64,000 nt of DNA from assembly GCF_014203755.1 (NCBI RefSeq), contig NZ_JACHJS010000001.1, forward strand, positions 5,704,001-5,768,000, given 5' to 3'. The notes below the pieces were generated by a model. It saw only the letters and a program-made list of their open reading frames with translations, was not told the DNA's origin and did not search any database. The stretch comes from Saccharothrix violaceirubra (GTDB lineage Bacteria; Actinomycetota; Actinomycetes; Mycobacteriales; Pseudonocardiaceae). The position numbers and the translations under genes are program-made. Positions 35,189-44,412 of the stretch are shown in pieces (within the stretch, counting starts at the first letter, position 1; every line of letters starts with the position of its first letter).

Positions 35189-35219
35189 TGCCGTCGGGTG
35201 AGCGGGTCCGGGGTTCGGG

Positions 35220-36575
35220 TCAGAGTTGGATCGACTTGAGTTCGGTGAACTCGGTCAGGCCGTGGTGGCCGAACTCCCGGCCGTTGCCGGACTGGCGGTA
35301 GCCGCCGAAGGGGGCTGCCGTGTTGAACGCGGCGCCGTTGATGTCGACCTGGCCGGTGCGCAGGCGTTTTGCCACGGTCACCGCGTGGTCGACGTCGGCC
35401 GAGAACACCGCGCCTGCCAAGCCGTACACGGTCGAGTTGGCGATGCGGACGGCGTCGTCCTCGTCGGTGTACGGCATCACGGACAGGACTGGGCCGAAGA
35501 TCTCCTCCTGGGCGATCGTCATGTCGGCTCGCACGTCGGCGAACACGGTCGGGGTGACGTAGTGGCCGCGTTCACGTGGTGCCTCCGGGCCGCCGAGGGC
35601 CAGGCGGGCGCCTTCGGCGACGCCCTTGCGGATGTACGAGGTCACCCGGTCGCGTTGTGCCGCCGACACCAGTGGGCCGAGGCGGGTCGTGGGCAGGGTC
35701 GGGTCGTCGGGGCGGTGGCGGGCGGCTGCCGCCACGGCGATCCCGACCGCTTCGTCGTGTTTCGACGCGGGGACGAGGAGCCTGGTCAGTGCGCTGCACG
35801 CCTGGCCGTTGTTCAGGAATGCGCCTGCCACGCCGAATTTCACCGCGCGCGTCAGGTCCGCGTCGGCCAGGACGATGTTCGCGGACTTGCCGCCCAGTTC
35901 CAGGGTCACCCGCTTGACGGTCTCGGCGGCGAGGGCCGACACCCTGCGTCCTGCTCGCGTCGATCCGGTGAACGACACCATGTCCACCAACGGGTGGGAT
36001 GCCAGTGCTTCGCCTACGACCGGTCCTGTGCCGTGGATGATCTCGACCACGCCCGAAGGCACGCCGGCCGCCGACAGGACCTCGCCCAGCAACACCGCTG
36101 TCAGCGGTGCGAGTTCGCTGGGTTTGAGCACGACCACGGCGCCGGCGGCGAGGGCGGGTGCGATCTTGGCCACCATCTGCTGCAACGGGAAGTTCCACGG
36201 CGTGATGGCGGCCACCACGCCGACGGGTTCCCGTAGTACCAGGGAGTTGCGGACCTTTTCCGCGGCGAAGAAGTCCGCCGACGCCGCCGCGACGACATCG
36301 CGCACGATGGCCACCGGGTTGGGCACCTGGACCTTGGCGGCGAACGTCGCGGGCGTGCCCATCTCCGCCGTCATCGTCGTGGCGAACGCGTCCGCGCGGC
36401 CGGTGATCAGGTCGGCCACGCGTCCGAGCACGGCGAGCCGTTCCTCGACGGGAGTGGTCGACCACGTCGGGAACGCCGTCGCCGCACGGGTCACGGCCGC
36501 GTCCACCAAGCCGGGCGTCCCGGCCGGCACGGTGCCGATCACCTCTTCGGTGGCCGGGTTGACGACCTCGATCAT
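35220..36575 (-). CDS. NAD(P)-dependent aldehyde dehydrogenase
   Basis: 451-residue ALDH that oxidises an aldehyde to the acid. Typical motifs appear in order: ITPWNFPLQQMVAKIAPALA with VVLKPSELAPLTA for cofactor binding, the general-base Glu in TLELGGKSANIVLADAD, and the nucleophile in LNNGQACSALTRL. EEIFGPVLSV and NTAAPFGGYRQSGNGREFG close the fold. The ATG at 36575 has GGGAG upstream; an upstream in-frame extension would run through an operator-like dyad, so the short start is chosen. Substrate unknown. Single gene, probably controlled through that dyad. Confidence 0.94.
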   Translation of the reverse strand: MIEVVNPATEEVIGTVPAGTPGLVDAAVTRAATAFPTWSTTPVEERLAVLGRVADLITGRADAFATTMTAEMGTPATFAAKVQVPNPVAIVRDVVAAASADFFAAEKVRNSLVLREPVGVVAAITPWNFPLQQMVAKIAPALAAGAVVVLKPSELAPLTAVLLGEVLSAAGVPSGVVEIIHGTGPVVGEALASHPLVDMVSFTGSTRAGRRVSALAAETVKRVTLELGGKSANIVLADADLTRAVKFGVAGAFLNNGQACSALTRLLVPASKHDEAVGIAVAAAARHRPDDPTLPTTRLGPLVSAAQRDRVTSYIRKGVAEGARLALGGPEAPRERGHYVTPTVFADVRADMTIAQEEIFGPVLSVMPYTDEDDAVRIANSTVYGLAGAVFSADVDHAVTVAKRLRTGQVDINGAAFNTAAPFGGYRQSGNGREFGHHGLTEFTELKSIQL

Positions 36576-36592
36576 GACCACTCCCGCCGACG

Positions 36593-36637
36593 GTTTGTGA
36601 CACCTGATGGGCAATTCCTATCAGAAGTGTCACAAAC
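36593..36637 (-). promoter_or_regulatory. Operator-like dyad before the aldehyde dehydrogenase gene
   Basis: A perfect 11-bp inverted repeat GTTTGTGACAC (36593-36603) / GTGTCACAAAC (36627-36637). An inner repeat CTGAT/ATCAG lies at 36604-36608 and 36620-36624. It ends 18 nt before the start codon, a position suiting repression by a dimeric regulator. No regulator gene is adjacent. Confidence 0.65.
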
Positions 36638-36729
36638 GTGCCGAGTACCGGCAACGGTCAAGATTCACCGTTCACGCACGGCGGCGGCAGGGCCGCGACC
36701 GCCGCCGTGCGGTCGGACGGAGCCGGCGC

Positions 36730-37344
36730 TCAGTCGAAGTGGAGGTCACCCGTCCGGGTGCGCTTCAGCTCGAAGAACTCCGGGAACGACGCCAACGCGC
36801 GGGCGCCGTCGAACACCTTCACCGCGTCCTCGCCGCGGGGAATCCGGGTCAGGACCGGTCCGAAGAACGCCACGCCCTCGATGTGGATGGTGGGCGTGCC
36901 GACGTCCTCGCCGACCGGGTCCATGCCGCGGTGGTGACTGGCCTTCAGGTCCTCGTCGTACTCCGTGCCGTCGGCCGCGGCGGCCAGTTCGGCCGGGAGT
37001 CCCACTTCCTCCAGCGCCAGCTTGATGACCTCGGCGTAGTTCTTGTTGCCCTCGTTGTGGATGCGCGTGCCGAGCGCGGTGTAGAAGTCGCGCAGCACCT
37101 CGTTGCCGTGGTGCTTCTCGGCGGCGATCGCCACCCGCACCGGCTTCCACGCGTTCTCCAGGCCCTTGCGGTACTCCGGGTTCAGATCGCGGCCCGCGTT
37201 CAGCACCGCGAGGCTCATCACGCGGAACTTCAGGTCGAGATCGCGGTGCTTCTCGACCTCCAGAATCCACCGGGAGGTGATCCAGGCGAACGGGCAGATC
37301 GGGTCGAAGTAGAAGTCGACCTTCGTCGCGGCCTCTGCCGACAT
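36730..37344 (-). CDS. DsbA-family, Rv2466c-like mycothiol-dependent reductase (monothiol variant)
   Basis: 204-residue thioredoxin-fold protein matching the mycobacterial mycothiol-dependent nitroreductase Rv2466c along its length: [60 protein letters not shown] and [10 protein letters not shown]. The active site reads DPICPFAW where the mycobacterial protein has a CPWC pair, so the second (resolving) Cys is missing and Trp is Phe. It could still act as a one-Cys, mycothiol-linked enzyme. ATG at 37344. It is divergent from pepN, as in M. tuberculosis. Confidence 0.9.
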   Translation of the reverse strand: MSAEAATKVDFYFDPICPFAWITSRWILEVEKHRDLDLKFRVMSLAVLNAGRDLNPEYRKGLENAWKPVRVAIAAEKHHGNEVLRDFYTALGTRIHNEGNKNYAEVIKLALEEVGLPAELAAAADGTEYDEDLKASHHRGMDPVGEDVGTPTIHIEGVAFFGPVLTRIPRGEDAVKVFDGARALASFPEFFELKRTRTGDLHFD

Positions 37345-37566
37345 GGTGCGTTTCTCCTCATGAGCCGTCGTTCGTCGGTGGTCCGCCGAACCGGCGTCCC
37401 GTCGTGCACAACCCGCCGAACCCGCTGTGTCTTCCCCCCGACGGGGTCCACCAATCCCCGTTCCACGTGATTGGATGCGACTGTCGTGTTCACCGACACG
37501 ACACCTTCCCCGTTCCTACGACGTCGGCGCCGGTTCCGCTCCGGTCGTCGGCAGACGAGGTGACCA

Positions 37567-40128
37567 GTGGCGGCACCCAACCTCACCCGTGACCAGGCGC
37601 AGCAGCGTGCGCAGCTGCTGGAAGTCGACTCCTACCGGATCGAGCTCGACCTGACCGACGGTGGCGGCAAGCCCGGTTCGGAGACGTTCCGCTCCACCAC
37701 CACCGTGGTGTTCCGGAGCCGGACCCCGGGTGCCTCGACGTGGATCGACCTCGTCGCGGCGACCGTGCACCGGGCCGTGCTCAACGGCGTCGAACTGGAC
37801 GTGTCGGGGTACCGCGAGGAGGACGGGATCGCGCTGGCCGACCTCGCGGAGGTCAACGAACTGACCGTCGAGGCCGACTGCCGGTACATGAACACCGGCG
37901 AGGGCCTGCACCGGTTCGTCGACCCGGTCGACGGCGGCGTCTACCTGTACTCGCAGTTCGAGACCGCCGACGCCAAGCGCATGTTCACGTGCTTCGACCA
38001 GCCCGACCTCAAGTCCGTGTACGACATCGCGGTCACGGCGCCGCACGACTGGAAGGTCGTCTCCAACGCGGCGATCACCTCGACCGGCGACGGCGTGGGC
38101 GGGGCGGACCGCCACGTGTTCGCCACCACCAAGCCGATGTCCACCTATCTGGTGGCGCTGGTCGCCGGCCCCTACGCGGAGTGGCGGGACGAGTTCGTCG
38201 ACGGCGACGTCACGATCCCGCTGGGCATCTACTGCCGCGCGTCGCTGGCCGAGCACATGGACCACGAGCGGCTGTTCACCGAGACCAAGCAGGGTTTCGG
38301 CTTCTACCACAAGGCTTTCGGCGTCACCTACCCGTTCGGCAAGTACGACCAGTGCTTCGTGCCGGAGTTCAACGCGGGCGCCATGGAGAACGCGGGCTGC
38401 GTCACCTTCCTGGAGGACTACGTCTTCCGCAGCCGCGTCACGCGCTACCTGTACGAGCGACGCGCCGAGACCGTGCTGCACGAGATGGCGCACATGTGGT
38501 TCGGCGACCTGGTCACCATGCGCTGGTGGGACGACCTGTGGCTGAACGAGTCGTTCGCCACGTGGGCGTCCGTGCTCGCGCAGGCCGAGGCGACCGAGTA
38601 CCGCCAGGCGTGGACCACGTTCGCCAAGATCGAGAAGTCCTGGGCGTACCGCCAGGACCAGCTCCCCTCCACGCACCCGGTGGCCGCTGACATCGTCGAC
38701 CTCCAGGCCGTCGAGGTGAACTTCGACGGCATCACGTACGCCAAGGGCGCCAGCGTCCTCAAGCAGCTCGTCGCCTACGTGGGCCTGGACAACTTCCTCG
38801 CGGGCCTGCGGGTCTACTTCGCCAAGCACGCCTGGGGCAACGCCACGCTGGCCGACCTGTTGGGCGCGCTGGAGGAGGCGTCCGGCCGCGACCTGTCGTG
38901 GTGGAGCGCCCAGTGGCTGGAGACCACCGGCCTGAACCTGTTGCGCCCCAAGTACTCCGTGGACGCCGACGGGAAGTTCACCGAGTTCGCCGTGCTCCAG
39001 GGCGGTGCCCGGCCGGGCGCGGGCGAGCTGCGCACGCACCGGCTCGCGATCGGCGTGTACGACGCCGACGAGAGCGGCAAGCTGGTGCGCACGCACCGCG
39101 TCGAACTCGACGTGTCCGGCGAGCGCACCGAGGTGCCCGAGCTGGTCGGCGTGGCGCGCGGCAAGATCGTGCTGGTCAACGACGACGACCTCACGTACTG
39201 CACGATGCGACTGGACCCGGACTCGCTGGCCGCGCTGGTCGACCACATCTCCGACATCGCCGAGCCGCTGCCGCGCACGCTGTGCTGGTCGGCCGCGTGG
39301 GAGATGACCCGCGAGGCCGAGCTGAAGGCGCGCGACTTCGTGAACCTGGTGCTGGGCGGCCTGCACTCGGAGACCGAGGTCGGTGTCGTGCAGCGGCTGC
39401 TGCTCCAGGCGCAGACCGCGCTGTCCTCCTACGCCGACGCGTCGTGGCGTGACGAGGGCTGGCGCCGGTTCACCGCGAAGACCCTGGAGCTGGCCCGGGT
39501 CGCCGAGCACGGCTCGGACCACCAGCTCGCGTTCGTCAACGCGCTCGCCGGTTCCGTGCTGGACGACGAGGCCGTCGGCGTGCTGAAGGGCTGGCTGTCG
39601 GGCACCGACGTGCTGCCGGGGCTGGACGTGGACACCGACCTGCGCTGGCGGCTGCTGCACGCCCTGGTCGCGCACGGTGCGGCGGACCTGCCCGAGATCG
39701 CGGCCGAGGAGGAGCGCGACCCGACGGCCACCGGTCGGCGGCGGGCCGAGTCGGCGCGGGCGCTGCGGCCGACCGTGGCGGCCAAGGAAGAGGCGTGGGA
39801 CCGGGCGGTCAACGACGACGAGCTGCCCAACGCGGTGAGCGAGGCCGTCGTCGGCGGCATCCAGCACCCGTCGCAGAAGGCGCTGCTCCAGCCGTTCGTG
39901 GCGCGGTACTTCGCCGACGTCGCCGAGGTCTGGGAGCGCCGGTCCAGCGAGCGGGCCCAGTCCGTGGTGGTCGGCCTGTTCCCGTCGTGGTCGATCTCGC
40001 GGGAGACCGTGGGCGCGGCCGACGCGTGGCTCGCCGAGGAGCGCCCGCCGGCCCTGCGCCGCCTGGTGTCCGAGGGACGGGCGGGAATCGTGCGCGCGTT
40101 GGCGGCCCAGGAGTTCGACCGTTCCTGA
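37567..40128 (+). CDS. pepN: Aminopeptidase N (M1 family)
   Basis: 853-residue zinc metallopeptidase that removes N-terminal residues from peptides. The exopeptidase motif NAGAMENAGCVTF lies near residue 272. The zinc site HEMAHMWFGDLVTMRWWDDL (HExxH with the downstream Glu in WLNESFATW) begins near 305. The helical C-terminal domain is complete. The GTG start at 37567 gives MAAPNLTRDQAQQRAQLLEV. A strong hairpin follows the stop. Length and order match actinobacterial PepN; cytosolic, with no signal peptide. Confidence 0.96.
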   Translation: MAAPNLTRDQAQQRAQLLEVDSYRIELDLTDGGGKPGSETFRSTTTVVFRSRTPGASTWIDLVAATVHRAVLNGVELDVSGYREEDGIALADLAEVNELTVEADCRYMNTGEGLHRFVDPVDGGVYLYSQFETADAKRMFTCFDQPDLKSVYDIAVTAPHDWKVVSNAAITSTGDGVGGADRHVFATTKPMSTYLVALVAGPYAEWRDEFVDGDVTIPLGIYCRASLAEHMDHERLFTETKQGFGFYHKAFGVTYPFGKYDQCFVPEFNAGAMENAGCVTFLEDYVFRSRVTRYLYERRAETVLHEMAHMWFGDLVTMRWWDDLWLNESFATWASVLAQAEATEYRQAWTTFAKIEKSWAYRQDQLPSTHPVAADIVDLQAVEVNFDGITYAKGASVLKQLVAYVGLDNFLAGLRVYFAKHAWGNATLADLLGALEEASGRDLSWWSAQWLETTGLNLLRPKYSVDADGKFTEFAVLQGGARPGAGELRTHRLAIGVYDADESGKLVRTHRVELDVSGERTEVPELVGVARGKIVLVNDDDLTYCTMRLDPDSLAALVDHISDIAEPLPRTLCWSAAWEMTREAELKARDFVNLVLGGLHSETEVGVVQRLLLQAQTALSSYADASWRDEGWRRFTAKTLELARVAEHGSDHQLAFVNALAGSVLDDEAVGVLKGWLSGTDVLPGLDVDTDLRWRLLHALVAHGAADLPEIAAEEERDPTATGRRRAESARALRPTVAAKEEAWDRAVNDDELPNAVSEAVVGGIQHPSQKALLQPFVARYFADVAEVWERRSSERAQSVVVGLFPSWSISRETVGAADAWLAEERPPALRRLVSEGRAGIVRALAAQEFDRS

Positions 40129-40137
40129 CCCCGGTAC

Positions 40138-40174
40138 GACGAGAAGCCCCGGAGATTCTCCGGGGCTTCTCGTC
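40138..40174. terminator. Bidirectional terminator, pepN / DUF5130
   Basis: A 17-bp perfect stem (GACGAGAAGCCCCGGAG at 40138-40154 with its complement at 40158-40174) and a 3-nt loop, lying between convergent genes. Confidence 0.85.
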
Positions 40175-40182
40175 TTGGCGTG

Positions 40183-40662
40183 TCAGGACTTGGGTGCGTG
40201 GCCCGCCTGGTCGGTGAGCATGCGCAGGGCGCCGACGAGGCCGCCCACGAGGTCGCCCTCCTTGAAGGAGGCCACCATGCTCATCACGGCGAGCTTCGCG
40301 CCGCGGTCGGGCAGCCGGCGGTGCGACTCCTCGCCGGTGACGATCTCGACCGCGCGTTCGCCGGGCGACACCGCGATGACGACGGCGTGTGCGGGACGCG
40401 CCGTGGCGGCGTGCAGCTCCTTGGCCTTGGCGCGACTGTCCGGGCCGAGAGCGCCCAGGTAGACGCTGAAGTCCAGGCCGGTCGTGCGCCCGGCCACGGT
40501 CAGCACCTCGTCCAGGGTCGCGAGCTGCACGGCCGTGAACGGCAGGCTCGGCGCGGACGGCGTGTACATGCGTGCGGCGGACACGCGACCGCTGTTGGTC
40601 ACGACCTCGCCGACGCCCAGCGTCGCCGGGTCGACCGGCTTGACGAGTTCACCACTTGCCAC
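40183..40662 (-). CDS. DUF5130 / TPM-like domain protein
   Basis: 159 residues. GVGEVVTNSGRVSAARMY opens a domain with LDFSVYLGALGPDSRAKA and AVVIAVSPGERAVEIVTGEE, resembling the TPM/DUF5130 fold of actinobacterial proteins located next to pepN (Rv2468c position). No signal peptide or membrane span. GTG start at 40662 lies 14 nt inside the upstream membrane protein gene, so translation is coupled. Function unknown. Confidence 0.75.
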   Translation of the reverse strand: MASGELVKPVDPATLGVGEVVTNSGRVSAARMYTPSAPSLPFTAVQLATLDEVLTVAGRTTGLDFSVYLGALGPDSRAKAKELHAATARPAHAVVIAVSPGERAVEIVTGEESHRRLPDRGAKLAVMSMVASFKEGDLVGGLVGALRMLTDQAGHAPKS

Positions 40663-40900
40663 TTGCGCCTCCCTTGGCCGTCGCGCCCGTCGCGGTCGCG
40701 GACTCGGGGATCGCGGCGTGGCGGTCGGCACCGAGACCCGCGGGGTTGGCGCTCCACCACACGGGCGCGTAGCCCCAGTCCTGGCCCGGGCGGTACCGCG
40801 TGATGCGGGTGGCCTTCTGCCTCAGCGTCAGTAGCGTGATCACGCCGTAGATGGCCAGCGGGATCAGCGCGAAGACGAGCACGGTCTCCACGATGGTCAC
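40649..40900 (-). CDS. Small membrane protein with one N-terminal span
   Basis: 83 residues: MTIVETVLVFALIPLAIYGV is a membrane helix, followed by a basic stretch (LRQKATRITRYRPGQDWGY) and a Ala/Gly-rich tail. Small proteins with the YRPGQDWxYAPVWW segment are common beside DUF5130 genes in actinobacteria. GTG start at 40900; overlaps DUF5130 by 14 nt, so the two probably act together at the membrane. Activity unknown. Confidence 0.75.
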   Translation of the reverse strand: MTIVETVLVFALIPLAIYGVITLLTLRQKATRITRYRPGQDWGYAPVWWSANPAGLGADRHAAIPESATATGATAKGGASGKW

Positions 40901-41306
40901 GGCGGTACGGTAACCGATCGGCCGCGGCGGGTCCGGGCGAGGGTGCGGACCGGGGGCCTTTCCGCACTGATGAGGGCCGCTCGCGTCCGAGCCGGTCGCC
41001 GGGACCGATCCGTCCGTGAAAATCCGACCCCTCGGGACGCCGGGCCGGACGGGTGGCCGGGACCTGCGCATTCAGTGCGTGTCATGAGCGCTACACGCGG
41101 TGTCAATATCCACCGAACGCGCGGGGACATTGCACCGTAAGAAGCCGCGTATTACGCCGAACGGACTGCGACCGGACGGAGTCGAATGGCGGCCGATTTG
41201 GCGTCTTGCCCTCCGGCCAGTCGGCTTCTAACTTTTCACCTGTACGGGTCTTGCGCGCCCAACAATGGATAGCAATTCCCACCGATCGAGCCTCGGAGGA
41301 CACGGC
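40901..41306. other. Divergent intergenic region
   Basis: 406 nt between the minus-strand membrane protein and a small plus-strand gene. Composition is mixed and no frame looks coding. Promoters for both sides are expected; the stretch 41230-41280 before the small gene is relatively AT-rich (CTTCTAACTTTTCACC and AACAATGGATAGCAATTCC). Confidence 0.4.
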
Positions 41307-41498
41307 ATGTGCACCCACCACCGCGACCAGGCCGGTTCGGTCACCCGTTTGTCGCATTCCACCGATTCGGTCCGCATCACTGCGGTCTCGCCGCGGGCGA
41401 CCGCGGACGAGTCGGTGCGCATCACGCTGCACGACGACTCCGTGCGGATCACCGCGCACGGCTGGAACCCGGCGGTGCACGCCGGGTTCGGGAGGTGA
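41307..41498 (+). CDS. Small protein with three SVRIT repeats
   Basis: 63 residues from the ATG at 41307, preceded by CGGAGGACACGGC, a strong Shine-Dalgarno at good spacing that decides this start over an ATG 42 nt upstream. The sequence opens MCTHHRDQAG and holds three copies of SVRIT: STDSVRITAVS, ADESVRITLHD and DDSVRITAHG. It ends GWNPAVHAGFGR. No signal peptide or membrane span, and no family recognised. It is convergent with the HNH gene, 4 nt apart. Good ribosome site and internal repeat argue for a real gene; function open. Confidence 0.55.
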   Translation: MCTHHRDQAGSVTRLSHSTDSVRITAVSPRATADESVRITLHDDSVRITAHGWNPAVHAGFGR

Positions 41499-41502
41499 CG
41501 CG

Positions 41503-42156
41503 TCAGGCCGCGGGCTCGCCCAGGTAGGGCAGCCACTGCGGATCGGCCTCGGCGACGCCCGCGAGCAGGCGCCAGTGCGGGCCGCGCGGCGCACTCGGCA
41601 CGACGCGCAGTCGCCACCCGAGTTCGGACAGCAGCCGGTCCGCCTTGCGGTGGTTGCACCTCGCGCAGCACGCGACGCAGTTCGTCCACGTGTGCGGGCC
41701 GCCGCGACTGCGCGGGATCACGTGGTCGATCGTCTCGGCCCGCCCGCCGCAGTACGCGCAGCGGTACCGGTCCCGGTGCATGAGCCCGGCCCGGGTCAGC
41801 GGGACCCGCCCGCGGTAGGGCACGCGGACGTAGTTGCTCAGGCGGATCACCGACGGCACCAGCACCTGGGACGTCGACGAATGGACCACGGCGCCGTCCG
41901 GGTCGCCGTGCACCACCTCCGCCTTGCCGCACACGACAAGGACGACCGCGCGACGCAGGGGCAACGCGGTCAGCGGTTCGAAGGTGGCGTTGAGCAGCAG
42001 GACCTTGCGTCTACCCCAGGGCAGGACCAGCGCCTGACCGGGCCCACCCCCGTCGACCACAGCGTGCACACCGTGCTGTTTTTGGCCGGACGGGACCATC
42101 GGCGCGAGCCCGGCGTTCGCCAGGGCGCCGATCGGGGTGGGTTGTCGGTCTGGCAC
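41503..42156 (-). CDS. HNH endonuclease-family protein
   Basis: 217 residues. The conserved core begins at KVLLLNATFEPLTALPLRRA, typical of actinobacterial HNH proteins beside pepN/glbO (Rv2469c position). The HNH site is RCAYCGGRAETIDHVIPRSR with the later CCARCNHRKADRLL, giving two CxxC zinc pairs, the His of IDHV and the distal Asn/His of CNHRK. About 45 extra residues precede the core. GTG start at 42156; a shorter start near residue 50 is possible. Whether it cuts DNA is unknown; it is conserved as a chromosomal gene, not in a mobile context. Confidence 0.85.
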   Translation of the reverse strand: MPDRQPTPIGALANAGLAPMVPSGQKQHGVHAVVDGGGPGQALVLPWGRRKVLLLNATFEPLTALPLRRAVVLVVCGKAEVVHGDPDGAVVHSSTSQVLVPSVIRLSNYVRVPYRGRVPLTRAGLMHRDRYRCAYCGGRAETIDHVIPRSRGGPHTWTNCVACCARCNHRKADRLLSELGWRLRVVPSAPRGPHWRLLAGVAEADPQWLPYLGEPAA

Positions 42157-42305
42157 GCGACCACCTCCGCCGGTTCAGCCCTAGCAGACCACAAGTCACC
42201 TCCAAAATCACCTGTGATATGCGACGTGTCATGGTGTTGACGCGGAAAACTCGGTGAACAACCGCCTATCGGACATCGTTTTCATGTGGCGCTACGCTCG
42301 GGCGG

Positions 42306-44408
42306 GTGACCCAGGCTTACCGCGCGGCACTCCCCGCGACCACCACCTACCCCGCCGCCCAACGCCTCGACCTGGTCGAACAGCTCCACGACCACCGGGT
42401 CGCCGACCCCTACCGGTGGCTGGAGGACCCCGCCGACGAGCGCACCCGAACGTGGTCCGAACAGCAGGACGCGCTCGCCCGGACGTGGCTCGACGTGCTC
42501 CCCGGCCGTGACGCGCTGGAGCGGCGACTGGCCGAACTGACGGGCACCGGATCGGTCGGCACACCCGTCTGGCGGGCCGACCGCGCGTTCTACACCCGAC
42601 GCGGACCGGACGAGGACTTCCCGGTGCTGTACGTGCGCGAGGCCGACGGCACCGAACGCGTCCTGCTCGACCCGACCGCCCTCGACGAGACCGGGAAGAC
42701 CACCCTCGACCGGTGGACGCCCTCGCGCGAAGGTCGGCTGCTGGCCTACCAGGTGTCGGTCGGCGGCGACGAGCACTCGCTGCTGCACGTGCTCGACGTG
42801 GACACCGGCGAGATCGTCGAAGGCCCGATCGACCGGTGCCGCTACTCGCCCGTGGCGTGGCTGCCCGGCGGCGAGGAGTTCTTCTACGTCCGGCGCGTCG
42901 ACCCGGAGCTGGTGCCCGAGGACGAGCGCCAGTTCCACCGCCGGGTGTGGCGGCACCGCGTCGGCACCGATCCCGCGACCGACGTGAACGTGCACGGGGA
43001 CGGCCTCGACCACACCTACTACTACGGCGTCACGCTCTCCCCCGACGGCCGGTGGCTGCTGGTCAACGGCGCGCCCGGCACCGTCCGCCGGGACTCGGTG
43101 TGGATCGCGGACCTGGCCGGCGACGGCGTGCTGCGACCGGTCGTCACCTCCGACGCGGGCGTGCAGTGCTCGGCGTTCGTCGGCCACGACGGTCGGCTGT
43201 ACCTGCGCACCAGCCTGGACGCGCCCCGGTTCCGGCTGTGCGTGGCCGATCCCGCCCGGCCCACCGAGTGGGCCGAACTCGTGCCCGAGGCGCCGGACTC
43301 CGTGCTCGACGGCGCGTTGCTGCTGGAAGACCGGCTCGTGGTCCTGCGCACCGAGCACGCGGTGTCGCGCGTCGACCTGCACGCGCACGACGGCACGCAC
43401 CTGGCCGCCGTGCCGCTGCCGGGTACCGGCTCGATCCACGGACTGGTCACCGTCGACCCGCTGACGTCCCATGACCGCGACACGCTCTGGTTCGGGTGGT
43501 CGGACTTCGTCACGCCGCTGTCGGTGTACCGGTACTCGCGGTCGACCGGCGAGACCGTGCTCGACCGGGCCGCGCCGGGCGCGGTCGCGTTGCCCTCGGT
43601 CACCACGCGGCAGGTGGCGTACGAGTCCGCGGACGGGACCGTGGTGCGGATGTTCGTCGTCGCCGGCGCCGAGGGGCCCGACCTGCCCCGGCCGGCGCTG
43701 CTGACCGGGTACGGCGGCTTCGCGGTCGGCCGCGGGCCCGGGTACAGCGCGTCGACGCTGGCCTGGGTCGAGGCCGGCGGCGTGTGGGTACACGCGTCGT
43801 TGCGCGGCGGCGACGAGGAAGGCGAGGAGTGGCACCGGGCCGGGATGCGCGACCGCAAGCAGAACGTGTTCGACGACTTCCACGCCGCGGCCGAACGCCT
43901 GATCGCGGACGGGTGGACCACACCCGAGCAGTTGGCGATCAGCGGCGGGTCCAACGGCGGGCTGCTCGTCGGTGCCGCGTTGACGCAACGTCCGGAGCTG
44001 TACGCGGCGGTCGTGTGCTCGGCGCCGTTGCTGGACATGGTGCGGTACGAGAACTTCCTGCTCGGACGGCTGTGGGCCGAGGAGTACGGGAGCGCGGCCG
44101 TGCCGGAGGAACTGGGCTGGCTTTTGTCGTACTCCCCGTACCACCGGGTGCGTGAAGGCGTTGAGTACCCTTCGGTCCTGTTCACGGTCTTCGAGTCGGA
44201 CAGCCGCGTGGACCCCAACCACGCCCGGAAGATGTGCGCCGCGCTGCAACACGCGACGGCGAGCGACTCGACGAAGCACCCCGTGCTGCTGCGCCGCGAG
44301 ACCGAGGTCGGTCACGGCGGGCGGTCGGTCAAGAGGGCGGTGCGCCTGGCCGTGGACCAGTTGACGTTCCTGGCCTGGGCGACCGGCCTGGAGATCGCGA
44401 GGAGTTGA
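42306..44408 (+). CDS. Prolyl oligopeptidase-family serine peptidase (S9)
   Basis: 700-residue S9A peptidase. An N-terminal segment (VADPYRWLEDPADERTRTWS) and a beta-propeller (about 60-410) are followed by an alpha/beta-hydrolase domain. GYGGFAVGRGPGYSASTLAW and the elbow ISGGSNGGLLVGAAL (nucleophile Ser) are there, then LFTVFESDSRVDPNHARKM with the Asp and TEVGHGGRSVKRAV with the His. Full triad and length match prolyl endopeptidase/oligopeptidase B relatives. No signal peptide, so cytosolic. It precedes mscS by 4 nt, so they are probably co-transcribed. Confidence 0.93.
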   Translation: MTQAYRAALPATTTYPAAQRLDLVEQLHDHRVADPYRWLEDPADERTRTWSEQQDALARTWLDVLPGRDALERRLAELTGTGSVGTPVWRADRAFYTRRGPDEDFPVLYVREADGTERVLLDPTALDETGKTTLDRWTPSREGRLLAYQVSVGGDEHSLLHVLDVDTGEIVEGPIDRCRYSPVAWLPGGEEFFYVRRVDPELVPEDERQFHRRVWRHRVGTDPATDVNVHGDGLDHTYYYGVTLSPDGRWLLVNGAPGTVRRDSVWIADLAGDGVLRPVVTSDAGVQCSAFVGHDGRLYLRTSLDAPRFRLCVADPARPTEWAELVPEAPDSVLDGALLLEDRLVVLRTEHAVSRVDLHAHDGTHLAAVPLPGTGSIHGLVTVDPLTSHDRDTLWFGWSDFVTPLSVYRYSRSTGETVLDRAAPGAVALPSVTTRQVAYESADGTVVRMFVVAGAEGPDLPRPALLTGYGGFAVGRGPGYSASTLAWVEAGGVWVHASLRGGDEEGEEWHRAGMRDRKQNVFDDFHAAAERLIADGWTTPEQLAISGGSNGGLLVGAALTQRPELYAAVVCSAPLLDMVRYENFLLGRLWAEEYGSAAVPEELGWLLSYSPYHRVREGVEYPSVLFTVFESDSRVDPNHARKMCAALQHATASDSTKHPVLLRRETEVGHGGRSVKRAVRLAVDQLTFLAWATGLEIARS

Positions 44409-44412
44409 TCTG

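Noticed and set aside
42306..44408. Calling the S9 peptidase ptrB or prolyl endopeptidase specifically
   Set aside because: Motifs place it in S9 but do not separate Arg/Lys from Pro specificity by eye.
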